From the NCBI RefSeq assembly GCF_004524775.2, contig NZ_CP119081.1, positions 1,240,001-1,304,000 of the forward strand: DNA of 64,000 nt, read 5' to 3'. Position numbers and translations under genes: made by a program. Below are positions 41,206 through 50,188 of this stretch, one piece after another. The notes beneath the pieces are model-generated. The model made no database searches. It was not told where the DNA came from and saw nothing but the letters and a program-made list of their open reading frames with translations. Source of the stretch: Helcococcus ovis (GTDB lineage: Bacteria; Bacillota; Clostridia; Tissierellales; Peptoniphilaceae). Every line of letters begins with the position of its first letter. The first letter of the stretch is position 1.

Positions 41206-41586
41206 ATGGAACAAATACTACATAATATTTTATCAACTGTTGCTCCAATTATAATTACAGCTTTAGAACTTATCGGAATCGCCATAATCGCATTTGGAAG
41301 TTTGGCGGCTCTTTATAATTTTGCAAAACACAAATTTGATTTAAGAGAAAATAGAACCAAGATAATCTTAGGCGAAGCTTTAGCTCTCGGACTTGAGTTT
41401 AAACTGGGTTCAGAAATTATAAAAACCGTCATAGTTAGAGATTTAAATGAATTGATTATATTAGGTATAATTGTAGTTTTAAGAGTTGTACTAACATTTG
41501 TAATTCATTGGGAAGTAAAACAAGCAAATCTTCCCCATGATTTTAAAAATGCAAATCCTATAAAAAAGTCTAATCATGCAATATAG
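41206..41586 (+). CDS. DUF1622 family membrane protein
   Basis: 126 residues, three membrane segments: about 10-38 (IIITALELIGIAIIAFGSLAALYNF), 55-75 and 80-105. The core RENRTKIILGEALALGLEFKLGSEIIKTVI is the conserved DUF1622 motif. Function unknown. Ribosome binding site AGGGGG. Confidence 0.8.
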   Translation: MEQILHNILSTVAPIIITALELIGIAIIAFGSLAALYNFAKHKFDLRENRTKIILGEALALGLEFKLGSEIIKTVIVRDLNELIILGIIVVLRVVLTFVIHWEVKQANLPHDFKNANPIKKSNHAI

Positions 41587-41669
41587 AAAAGTCGCTATAT
41601 CAAACATAATTTAAACATATTTTTTCAATATATTTATTTTATAATCATTATAAATATATTGGAGGATAT

Positions 41670-42476
41670 ATGATAAGAAAAATTTTATTGTTAATTATAA
41701 GTGTTTTGTCTTTTATTCGAATCAAAGAAGAATATTTAATATTTGATACTCTTATAAAATCAAATACTAATTTGTCTAGTTTTTTTCTAGCAATTTTAAG
41801 TTTTGGTATTTACATAGCACCACTGGCAATCATGTCATACATAGCTGCAAAAAAATATAAATTAAAATTTAGTTATTTCCTAATAAGTATTTTCTTTGGC
41901 TTTTTTGTAATTTCTCACTGGTCCGGAATTGCAAACATAAAATTTCATGATATACTTTCAGGAATAATAAAAAATAAACAGTTTATGGATACATGGGGGC
42001 CAAGTATTGTACCTGTAATTGTAGAAGAAGGTTTTAAGCTTACATTAGCATTAATTATAATATACATATTTAATATAAAAGATATATTTAATATTTTACT
42101 TGTTGGTATCGGTGTCGGATTAGGCTATCAATTTTCAGAAGACTATGCATATATATTGGGAGCAATGATCGAGGGTAAAAATATTTTTTCAGAAGTACTT
42201 TCAAGATTTAGTTCAGCATTTGCCGGTCACTGGATATTTAATGCATTTTTAACTACAGGTGTAGGTTATTTAATTTTTTATAAAGAAAAAAGAAAAGAAT
42301 ATCTATCATATTTTTGGATAATATTGCCATTTTTACTTCACGCAATATGGAACAGCCCTTATGTAGAAAAATATCCAATGTTAATTTATATAATTATTCC
42401 AATAAGTTGGGCATTTTTATTTAAGCTTGTAAAAGATATTATAAATACTCAAAAAAACAATTATGGAAATATTTAA
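41670..42476 (+). CDS. PrsW-like intramembrane metalloprotease
   Basis: 268 residues, about eight membrane segments. Conserved PrsW motifs are present: EEGFK near residue 117 (EExxK), GHWIFNAF near 190 (HxxxN) and LLHAIWNSPY near 228. PrsW proteins cleave membrane-bound substrates such as anti-sigma factors; no anti-sigma gene is adjacent. Ribosome binding site GGAGG. Shares a strong bidirectional terminator with the convergent subtilase gene. Confidence 0.75.
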   Translation: MIRKILLLIISVLSFIRIKEEYLIFDTLIKSNTNLSSFFLAILSFGIYIAPLAIMSYIAAKKYKLKFSYFLISIFFGFFVISHWSGIANIKFHDILSGIIKNKQFMDTWGPSIVPVIVEEGFKLTLALIIIYIFNIKDIFNILLVGIGVGLGYQFSEDYAYILGAMIEGKNIFSEVLSRFSSAFAGHWIFNAFLTTGVGYLIFYKEKRKEYLSYFWIILPFLLHAIWNSPYVEKYPMLIYIIIPISWAFLFKLVKDIINTQKNNYGNI

Positions 42477-42480
42477 AAAT

Positions 42481-42524
42481 AAAGAGCCGTTACTAAATAA
42501 AAAATTATTTAGTAACGGCTCTTT
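42481..42524. terminator. Bidirectional terminator between PrsW and subtilase genes
   Basis: Perfect 20-bp arms AAAGAGCCGTTACTAAATAA (42481-42500) and their complement (42505-42524) with a 4-nt loop, then ATTTTTTTAA. Confidence 0.9.
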
Positions 42525-42577
42525 ATTTTTTTAATTCCTTTTGATTTTTCACTTTTGGAATTGTCTTCTTCTACTTT

Positions 42578-45500
42578 TTAATGTTCGTGATCATGGTCAT
42601 GATCATCTTTATGGTCGCCATCTGTTATTTCATCAAATCTGGTTGCTTTCTTTTGATTAAATTTCATTTCTTTTAATTCTTTATTAAGCAGTTCTTCCTG
42701 AGCAGTGGCATCATCTTTTTTTAATTTAAGGTCTTTTGATTTAACAATATTACTTTCTTGATTTTTATTTTCTTCTTCAAATGTTCTGAAAATAAAAATT
42801 GATTTTTGTGTAGTATAATTTGCTAAGTCTTTGGCAAATAATTTAATTTCGTTTTGACCCGGTTTTAATTTAAATGTATATTCTTTTTCAATTTTAACTC
42901 CAGGCTTGTCAAAGGTTAAAGTAGTTTTATCTACCTTATCAAGTAGAGAGTCATTATGATAAAGACTAAGTTTTAATGAATTATCTTCTGAAACTACCTT
43001 TATAGTTACTTCGTCGCTTTCAAGGTTTCTACTAATTACTTGATATGAAAGGTTTGGTGTAAGATTATCAAATAATACTCTTCTAACTATGCTTGATTCT
43101 AAATTTTTAGTAGTTACAGCTTTTACTTGTATATTAGTATTAAATCTGTCAACTTCTATAGCGGATTCAAATCTATAACCGGACCCATTATAAAGATTTT
43201 TATTACCGTTTGAATATAGTATTTGTTCATCTTTCTTTAATTTGTCCTTAGTTATAATTGCAGGTTTTCCGATTTCATTTCCATCATTGTCAAGTTTACT
43301 AATGATAACTAATTCTACACTATCATCAGAATTTACATAACCTACAAAGCCTTTTATGAATATATGATTATCTTCTATAGTTTTTGCGTTACTTATCACA
43401 TCTAGTAATCTTTGAGTTTCAAGAAATACAGCAGGATATTTTTTCTTTGAATTGTCATTATTTATCAATTGAGTATCATCATCAAAATGACGATGTCCAT
43501 GTCCATTGATATTTGGAGATACTGATGGTATATCTTCATATTTATCTCCGTATTCAAATTTAATTTCTCCATCTGATTTAAGATTTAGGCTTAATTGGAT
43601 AGAATATTCAGAAATAGAGTATTTATCTATAAGTTTACCACTCTCAACATCAAAACTAAAACTTGTTCTTTCCAATTTATTTTCTTCATTTCCCTGCTTC
43701 AATATAACCTTATTGATTTTCTTAGTTTGATCTTTACTTTTATCAAATATCATCTCAACATAAACTGTACCGGCAGTTACATCACTAGAAACTCCACTGT
43801 CTTTATTTGTAATTTCTTTATTATTGATTTTTATCTTACTAAACCTAGATAAATCTGAATTTTCAAAACTCAATTTTACTTTTTTATTTGAGTTATATTC
43901 AGGAATTTTCCCTTCTTTTACAAATGTATAAATATCTAGCTTTAAATCACTACTTTGTATTGTAAATTCGATAGTTTTTTTATTTCTATCAAATGCAATT
44001 TTATAATTTTCTGCATATTTTCCATTAACACTACCTTCTCTAATAACCTCTTCAATATTTTTTCCTTGTTTAATTTTTAATGTATCTAAATGTTTGTTAC
44101 TATCATTAAATACAATTTTTACTTTTAATTCTTTTTCTAAAGAGCTGTATATAGGGCTATTTACTTCTTTATCTCCTATATATAACTTAGCATTTGGTTT
44201 TATATGATTTTCATAATTTAGAAAGTTAAGTGTATTGTAACTACTATTTTCTCCGGTTTCTTTTATTGATTCTACTGAATTTCCCAGATAGTCATTAACA
44301 AGTAATTTAACATGAGTCCTATCGGCATAAAATGGAACTTCAAAGTGCAATTCTTTTGCAGTTGAACCATTTCTATAAACTTTAATTATAGAGTCAACAT
44401 CAGGTTTATCGCTAACTTTTTCAAGTGGTATCTTTATCTTATTTCCATCTTCGATTTTTAATAAGTTTTCTCCACTATTTAAGTCTTTTTCATAGTCAAC
44501 TATTTCTATACTTATATTTTTACCGTATTTTACAGTTTTTAGATTTTTGTCGCCTATAAACCCTTCTGCTAGTTTCTTTATATTTTCAATAGTAAAGCTT
44601 GAAAATAAATTATTTTTATTTTCTTTATTTTTCTTATTTTTACCCGGTGCTTGATTTAATTTATCTAAATCCAATCCACTCTTTTTATCTATATTTTCAA
44701 CCTTATTAGAGTATTTTAGGGACATAATTGAAACTTTTCCTATACCTGACTCATTGTCTTTAGCGGAGAATTTTAATGTCTTCATTCTATCTTTGTTATG
44801 AATATTTTCAATAACAAAATATTTTATCATTTCCGGTTTTAAATTATCGATTACTATTGGATATTGGTAAACTTGAGTGTTTGTTTTTCCATATTGTTTA
44901 TTATTTAATTTTGCCTTAATTTGATATAAATATTTTTTACCTGCTTGTGCTTCTTTTCCATCTATTTTACCATCCCAAATAGAATCAATCATAGGGATAA
45001 AGCTATTTTTGATTTTTAATCTGCTTAACTTTCTTACATCATAGGTTTTACCTAAAACTCTTAAAACCTCTTTTGTATCAGCGTCTAAAATAGAAAATTC
45101 TATTTCTTCCATATTTCTTAAAGGAGCTATTCTTGCAATTACATCCTTAAAATATTCACTATTTGGAGATAAATAAACTGTATTATCTATTATAGGTAAT
45201 GGTCCCCCATTTGATGTTAAAAATGCGGACGAATTGATATTATTTTTCTCGTTAACAACAAATTGAGCTTTTTCCTTTTCTTTTTGATATTCAGGAATTG
45301 CAAAAGCATCTATAGCTCTTTGATTAGACCAATCTCCATAAAATCCTAAAAATGGTATAACCAAATTTTCTTTATCACTGTCAACTTTTATAAATCCTTC
45401 TAAAAAGTTATTTTCTTCTAAATTAGAATCACTATAATCCGCTACAAAACTTACTTTTTTAGTACTGTTTGCAGGTATTGTTTCACTTAATTTTTTTTCT

Positions 45501-47755
45501 GAATTACTGCTATTTAATTTCTCAGGTTTTTGTGTTCTGCTTCCATCTGATATTGGTTCATAAATAGCACTATGTGAAATTGTAACATTTTTTTCAGAAT
45601 TGGAAAAGTTTTGAATTTCCAATTCTACATTAAAGCTTTTTTTATCAATTTGTCTTAATTCAAGTTTACCATCAGCTACTTTATCATTTTCTCCTGTAGC
45701 TTTAACAGTTAATTGTGTACTAATTGCTTTCTCTAAATTTATTTTACCGGCTCCCTGTTGTCTTACAAAATAATAATTGTTTTTTTCGTCAGATATAGGA
45801 GTAGCGGTATTCATAAGTAAAAGCTTTATAAAATCAGGATCGTTCGGCATATCATTTCTGGTTTTTAAATATTGTTTAACTATAGCAGAAGCACCGGCTA
45901 CTTGAGGAGCCGCCATTGATGTACCGCTCATATTTTTATATGCTTCATCCTCAGCAAGTGAATAGATATTTCCACCTACAGCTGTAATTTCGGGTTTTAT
46001 CCTTAAATCAGGTGTTGGCCCCCATGATGAAAAGCTTGAAACTTTTCCTTTATTTTCATTATCAATTTCTGAAGGTTGAGTTTTAATTATCAAATTAAAC
46101 GGAAGTTTTTTAGCCTCATTTTGATTCTTAGTGCTAATTAAATCTTTATAAGTTTCTTGTTTTATAATACCGACTGTAAGATTTCCCGCTTTCCCTGTCA
46201 GCGTTATCCTTCCACCCAGATAATCTGTTTGTTTTTCAGTTTTATACATTATAATTGCTTTTGGGGATTTTCCCGCAATATTTTCTAAAACTTGGTTAAA
46301 TGTTTTAGCCTCTTCCGAACCGGGATATTCGACAAGTGCTATTTTATCTTTTATTCGATTATCATTTAAATCTTTACCTTTTTTTAAATCTACTATATCT
46401 GATGATATCTCTCTGTTATAATCTTTTGAAGCTACAGCTAAATTGATTATTGCTTCTTTACTTAAATTTCTATTTCTTCCGTTATTTAAATCAAACCATT
46501 GTATCTTATAAACATATTTTTTGTCATTTTCCATAGATGCTACAGCAAAAGAGTTTTCATCAACAGCAGGGTTTGCAATTTCAGAAGTATCATAAACCGA
46601 CTCTAAAGGTTTAATTCCAACACCATAAAATCCGTCAGTAATAGTGCCGTCATTTCCGGATGCTACGGATATTAAAATCCCTGCATCTTTTGCTTTTTTC
46701 ATCATTTCAGCTTCAGGATAATATTTTTTATCTACATAGCTAAATCCTGCCGCAGTCCCCAAACTCATATTAATTACGTCAGCTTTCAATTTTATCGCAT
46801 CATCTAATGCCTTTAACCATATATCCGTAAAGGTGGTAGGATATTGTATATCATCCGAAAAAACTTTCAATGATAATATTTGAGCATTTGGAGCCACCCC
46901 ATATTTGTTATTTTTAGTATCATTTGCCCCTATTATCCCTGACACATGCATTCCGTGCATTGCACCATAGGAATCAAATAAATTTTTGTTGTTATCATAA
47001 TAGTTATATCCATAAGGAATTTTTTCAGAATAAAAACTACCCTTTAAATTTTTTTCATTTATTATTTTTTTTATATCTTCTTCTTTAAATCTTGCTTGAC
47101 TCTTAGCATTTTCATCAAGTTTTAATGCACTATGATTGTAATCAATACCCGTATCGATTACAGCAACTACAGTCCCCTCACCTTTATATTTAACACTATC
47201 CCAAACTTGATTTGCTCCAATTATTTGTTGTGCATTTTTTAATAAAGGTCTATTGAATTCTTGAGAAATGTAAACTTTTTTTACATTAGAATTTTTTTCA
47301 ATCTTACTAATATCATTTCCCTTTACCTTAAATGACACACCATTCATAACAGTATCGTAATTTAAAACTTTATCTTTAATATCTACGTTTTTTTTCAACT
47401 CATTTATCAAATTATTTTGAGAATCTTTTATCTTCTCCTTATTTTCTTTTATTTTCGTTTCAGAAATATCTGCAAGATTTTTATGCATTTTATTAGCATA
47501 ATCTAAAATTGAATCTTCTTTAAGCTCGACTATAACCCTTACATCACCGCTATTAAATTTTTCCCTCTGTGCCTTTAACTTATCAATCTCTTGTTTTGTA
47601 TCATTATATTCGGTTAAATTTTTTTCGGTATTTTTTTCTGTACTTTTTACTATAGCATCACTTTTATTACTTTGAGCATAAATTTTTGGCAAATTTACAG
47701 ATGAAAGTAACAAAGAAAATGCCAATAAAAACGACAATATTCTTCTTTTTTTCAT
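42578..47755 (-). CDS. Secreted subtilisin-like (S8) protease with PA insert and His-rich tail
   Basis: 1725 residues. Signal peptide 1-28 (ends KIYAQ); inhibitor I9-like propeptide (about 70-170); S8 domain with Asp about 201 (VAVIDTGIDYN), His about 270 (YGAMHGMHVSGIIGA) and Ser about 640 (MSGTSMAAPQVAG), interrupted by a PA domain (about 470-560); then Fn3-like domains as in lactocepin/C5a peptidase. The C-terminus has no LPXTG motif and ends in a His/Asp-rich run (GDHKDDHDHDHEH); another His cluster, GHGHRHFDDD, lies near residue 1420. These may bind metal. Coupled to the upstream gene (3-bp gap) and downstream of a Fur-type box. Confidence 0.85.
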   Translation of the reverse strand: MKKRRILSFLLAFSLLLSSVNLPKIYAQSNKSDAIVKSTEKNTEKNLTEYNDTKQEIDKLKAQREKFNSGDVRVIVELKEDSILDYANKMHKNLADISETKIKENKEKIKDSQNNLINELKKNVDIKDKVLNYDTVMNGVSFKVKGNDISKIEKNSNVKKVYISQEFNRPLLKNAQQIIGANQVWDSVKYKGEGTVVAVIDTGIDYNHSALKLDENAKSQARFKEEDIKKIINEKNLKGSFYSEKIPYGYNYYDNNKNLFDSYGAMHGMHVSGIIGANDTKNNKYGVAPNAQILSLKVFSDDIQYPTTFTDIWLKALDDAIKLKADVINMSLGTAAGFSYVDKKYYPEAEMMKKAKDAGILISVASGNDGTITDGFYGVGIKPLESVYDTSEIANPAVDENSFAVASMENDKKYVYKIQWFDLNNGRNRNLSKEAIINLAVASKDYNREISSDIVDLKKGKDLNDNRIKDKIALVEYPGSEEAKTFNQVLENIAGKSPKAIIMYKTEKQTDYLGGRITLTGKAGNLTVGIIKQETYKDLISTKNQNEAKKLPFNLIIKTQPSEIDNENKGKVSSFSSWGPTPDLRIKPEITAVGGNIYSLAEDEAYKNMSGTSMAAPQVAGASAIVKQYLKTRNDMPNDPDFIKLLLMNTATPISDEKNNYYFVRQQGAGKINLEKAISTQLTVKATGENDKVADGKLELRQIDKKSFNVELEIQNFSNSEKNVTISHSAIYEPISDGSRTQKPEKLNSSNSEKKLSETIPANSTKKVSFVADYSDSNLEENNFLEGFIKVDSDKENLVIPFLGFYGDWSNQRAIDAFAIPEYQKEKEKAQFVVNEKNNINSSAFLTSNGGPLPIIDNTVYLSPNSEYFKDVIARIAPLRNMEEIEFSILDADTKEVLRVLGKTYDVRKLSRLKIKNSFIPMIDSIWDGKIDGKEAQAGKKYLYQIKAKLNNKQYGKTNTQVYQYPIVIDNLKPEMIKYFVIENIHNKDRMKTLKFSAKDNESGIGKVSIMSLKYSNKVENIDKKSGLDLDKLNQAPGKNKKNKENKNNLFSSFTIENIKKLAEGFIGDKNLKTVKYGKNISIEIVDYEKDLNSGENLLKIEDGNKIKIPLEKVSDKPDVDSIIKVYRNGSTAKELHFEVPFYADRTHVKLLVNDYLGNSVESIKETGENSSYNTLNFLNYENHIKPNAKLYIGDKEVNSPIYSSLEKELKVKIVFNDSNKHLDTLKIKQGKNIEEVIREGSVNGKYAENYKIAFDRNKKTIEFTIQSSDLKLDIYTFVKEGKIPEYNSNKKVKLSFENSDLSRFSKIKINNKEITNKDSGVSSDVTAGTVYVEMIFDKSKDQTKKINKVILKQGNEENKLERTSFSFDVESGKLIDKYSISEYSIQLSLNLKSDGEIKFEYGDKYEDIPSVSPNINGHGHRHFDDDTQLINNDNSKKKYPAVFLETQRLLDVISNAKTIEDNHIFIKGFVGYVNSDDSVELVIISKLDNDGNEIGKPAIITKDKLKKDEQILYSNGNKNLYNGSGYRFESAIEVDRFNTNIQVKAVTTKNLESSIVRRVLFDNLTPNLSYQVISRNLESDEVTIKVVSEDNSLKLSLYHNDSLLDKVDKTTLTFDKPGVKIEKEYTFKLKPGQNEIKLFAKDLANYTTQKSIFIFRTFEEENKNQESNIVKSKDLKLKKDDATAQEELLNKELKEMKFNQKKATRFDEITDGDHKDDHDHDHEH

Positions 47756-47758
47756 ATT

Positions 47759-48457
47759 CTATTTTACCCTAACCTTCACTTTTATAATTACTTTTCCATA
47801 ATCATGTCCATTAATTTCCAAATCATCTTTAATCTTTGCGATTACTTCATAGTCTCCAGTTTTACCGCTTTTAACATCTTCAAGACTATCTCCGGACCAC
47901 TCCAACTCGTGTAATTTATTTTCAAACTCTCCAGTATTTGCAAGTCCCACAAGACTCTTTTTAGGCAATTCAACCTTATTTTTATCAAAAACTAAATACT
48001 TATCTTTTCTCAAATTTGAATTTAACAATATATACTTATCAGATGGTTCTACATTTATATTTTTTTCTTCCGAATTAGGTGATTTTTGTTTTCTTTGTTC
48101 AGAATTTTCATCGGAATTAACATCGGAATGTTCACTATGATTTTCTTCTATTACATCTCGAGGTATAGAAACATCATTATCTCTAACTAAATCATCGTCA
48201 TTATATTGCTCAATATCACTATTTTTTACTGAATCTTTTTTAGCAATGTCTTTTTTTTCTTTTTTCAATTTACCCTTTTTATTATCAACCTTAATTTTCT
48301 TATTATCATTATCAATTACCACTTTTTTATTTTCCTTAATATTTTTATCTTCACTTTTTGATTCAAAATTGCTTAAAGCCACTCTAAAAATATAGTAAGA
48401 AAATATTAAAAATATCAGTATAAATGATATAAATAAAATTTTTTTCTTTTTCTCCAT
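47759..48457 (-). CDS. Membrane-anchored protein with charged linker, unknown
   Basis: 232 residues. One N-terminal membrane anchor (ILFISFILIFLIFSYYIFRVAL), a very polar Lys/Asp/Glu/Ser linker (35-140) and a C-terminal folded part (about 145-232) with GKTGDYEVIAKIKDDLEI and GHDYGKVIIKVKVRVK, a beta-sandwich-like pattern. Family not recognised. Ribosome binding site GGAGG. First gene of a pair with the subtilase; a Fur-type operator sits 16 bp before the start. It may be a partner or chaperone for the protease at the cell surface (inference). Confidence 0.6.
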   Translation of the reverse strand: MEKKKKILFISFILIFLIFSYYIFRVALSNFESKSEDKNIKENKKVVIDNDNKKIKVDNKKGKLKKEKKDIAKKDSVKNSDIEQYNDDDLVRDNDVSIPRDVIEENHSEHSDVNSDENSEQRKQKSPNSEEKNINVEPSDKYILLNSNLRKDKYLVFDKNKVELPKKSLVGLANTGEFENKLHELEWSGDSLEDVKSGKTGDYEVIAKIKDDLEINGHDYGKVIIKVKVRVK

Positions 48458-48472
48458 ACCGCCTCCGTTAAT

Positions 48473-48487
48473 TGAGAATAATTCTCA
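48473..48487. promoter_or_regulatory. Fur-family operator (7-1-7 palindrome)
   Basis: TGAGAATAATTCTCA, a perfect 7-1-7 inverted repeat matching the Fur/PerR-type box TGATAATnATTATCA at most positions. It lies just upstream of the membrane protein-subtilase pair, so the pair is probably induced by metal (iron) limitation or by the stimulus of a Fur paralogue. Confidence 0.7.
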
Positions 48488-48609
48488 TTACTATTATTAT
48501 ACAAATATCAAATATATATTTCAAGTAAAATATACTAAAATTCACACTCTAATTTATAATATTCCAATCACAACGAATATTTAATTAGACATAAAAAAAT
48601 TGTTGCAAA

Positions 48610-50141
48610 GAGACTGTAATAAATTTTGTGTATGAAAATCTTTCTGATTAAGGTAATATAAACTTAATCAGGAGGATTTTTTTATGGGAAGAAAAAGACC
48701 AGAAACAGCAAAAAGTAGATTAGCAAAACAATTAATAGAGTCATATGATATAAAAACTGCTCAAGATATACAAGAAGCATTAAAAGACTTGCTAGGAGAA
48801 ACGATAGAAAGCATGTTAAAAGCAGAACTTGATGAGCATTTGGATTATGAATATGGACAAACACCACTTTCAATAAATACAAGAAATGGAAGTAGTAAAA
48901 AAACAGTTAAATCTAGCATTGGAGAACTAGAAATAAATATACCAAGAGATAGAGATGCAAGTTTTGAGCCACAAATATTGAAAAAATACGATAAAGATAT
49001 TTCAAATGTTGAAGCACAAATAATATCAATGTATTCTAAAGGTATGACAACAAGAGATATTTCATCACACATTAAAGATATATATGGTTTTGGAGTATCA
49101 GCAGGACTTGTAAGCAGCATTACAAATAAAATATTACCAACTATTGATGAGTGGCAAAATAGACCTTTAGATAAGGTTTATCCTTTTGTATTCATAGATG
49201 CAATACACTATCATGTAAGAGAAAATGGTCTAATAGTAAAAAAAGCTGTATACATAGCTTTAGGATATAACATAAATGGTTTTAAGGAAATATTAGGAAT
49301 GTGGATTGGAGAAAATGAAACATCTAAATATTGGCTAATGGTTCTAAATCAAATGAAAGATAGAGGTTTGGAAGATATTTTAATAATATCAAGTGATAAT
49401 TTACCAGGAATAAGTCAAGCAATAGAAGCAGTATTTCCAAAAACAGAAATACAAAAATGTATAATTCATCAAATAAGAAATTCAACAAAATTTGTATCAT
49501 ATAAAGATTTAAAAGACTTAATGAAAGACTTAAAAATGGTATACCAAGCAAAAAATGAGAAAACAGCATTACAAAATTTGGAAAACTTTGAAGAAAAATG
49601 GGCAAAGAAATATCCCGGATGTGTAAAAAGTTGGAAGAATAATTGGGCTGAACTTTCAACATATTTTAAGTATCCAAAAGATATAAGAAGATTAATATAT
49701 ACAACAAACTCAATAGAAAATTTTAATAGACAGTTAAGAGAAGTAACTAAAAATAAAGCAATATTTACAAATGATTATGCACTAGCTAAAAGTCTGTATT
49801 TAGCAATGGTAGATGCATCAAATAAATGGACAAGTAGAATGAATCAATGGGATTTAATAATATCTCAATTATCTATTTATTTTGAAGGTAGAATTTAATT
49901 TTCTTTGTTGAAGAATAAACAAAACCAAAGGCAAAGTCAAGGGTTCGCTTCGCCGAAAATTCGCCCTCGACTGTGTCTTTGGTTTTGTATACCTAAAATT
50001 AGGAAAATTAAATTTGATAAATTTAAAATTTTATGTAACAATCAAATTGAAAAATAAAATATCTGATCAGAATTAATTTTTCAAAAATATCAATATATCT
50101 TAATCAGTAATAGACTGATACACAAAATTATTTACATAACC
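48610..50141 (+). mobile_element. IS256-family element, copy 1
   Basis: 1532 bp. Terminal inverted repeats of about 24 bp share TGTAAnnAATTTTGTGTAT (left end GAGACTGTAATAAATT; right end, complemented, GGTTATGTAAATAATT). Flanked by a perfect 8-bp target duplication GTTGCAAA (48602-48609 and 50142-50149). It inserted into the stem of the terminator hairpin of the surface-protein gene at 50189-52564. A long hairpin follows the transposase gene at about 49918-49990. Confidence 0.9.
48684..49898 (+). CDS. IS256-family transposase, copy 1
   Basis: 404 residues, full length and intact. Mutator-type (MULE) DDE transposase: N-terminal helical DNA-binding region (LGETIESMLKAELDEHLDYEYG), first Asp in FVFIDAIHYHVRENG, second Asp in ILIISSDNLPGI, then KCIIHQIRNSTKFV, and the Glu region near YTTNSIENFNRQLREVTKNK. 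Ribosome binding site AGGAGG. Identical in protein sequence to the copy at 54614-55828, so transposition or duplication was recent. Confidence 0.95.
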   Translation: MGRKRPETAKSRLAKQLIESYDIKTAQDIQEALKDLLGETIESMLKAELDEHLDYEYGQTPLSINTRNGSSKKTVKSSIGELEINIPRDRDASFEPQILKKYDKDISNVEAQIISMYSKGMTTRDISSHIKDIYGFGVSAGLVSSITNKILPTIDEWQNRPLDKVYPFVFIDAIHYHVRENGLIVKKAVYIALGYNINGFKEILGMWIGENETSKYWLMVLNQMKDRGLEDILIISSDNLPGISQAIEAVFPKTEIQKCIIHQIRNSTKFVSYKDLKDLMKDLKMVYQAKNEKTALQNLENFEEKWAKKYPGCVKSWKNNWAELSTYFKYPKDIRRLIYTTNSIENFNRQLREVTKNKAIFTNDYALAKSLYLAMVDASNKWTSRMNQWDLIISQLSIYFEGRI

Positions 50142-50188
50142 GTTGCAAAACAACTTAATAGTCATTTCGCAACAAATTATTTTATATA

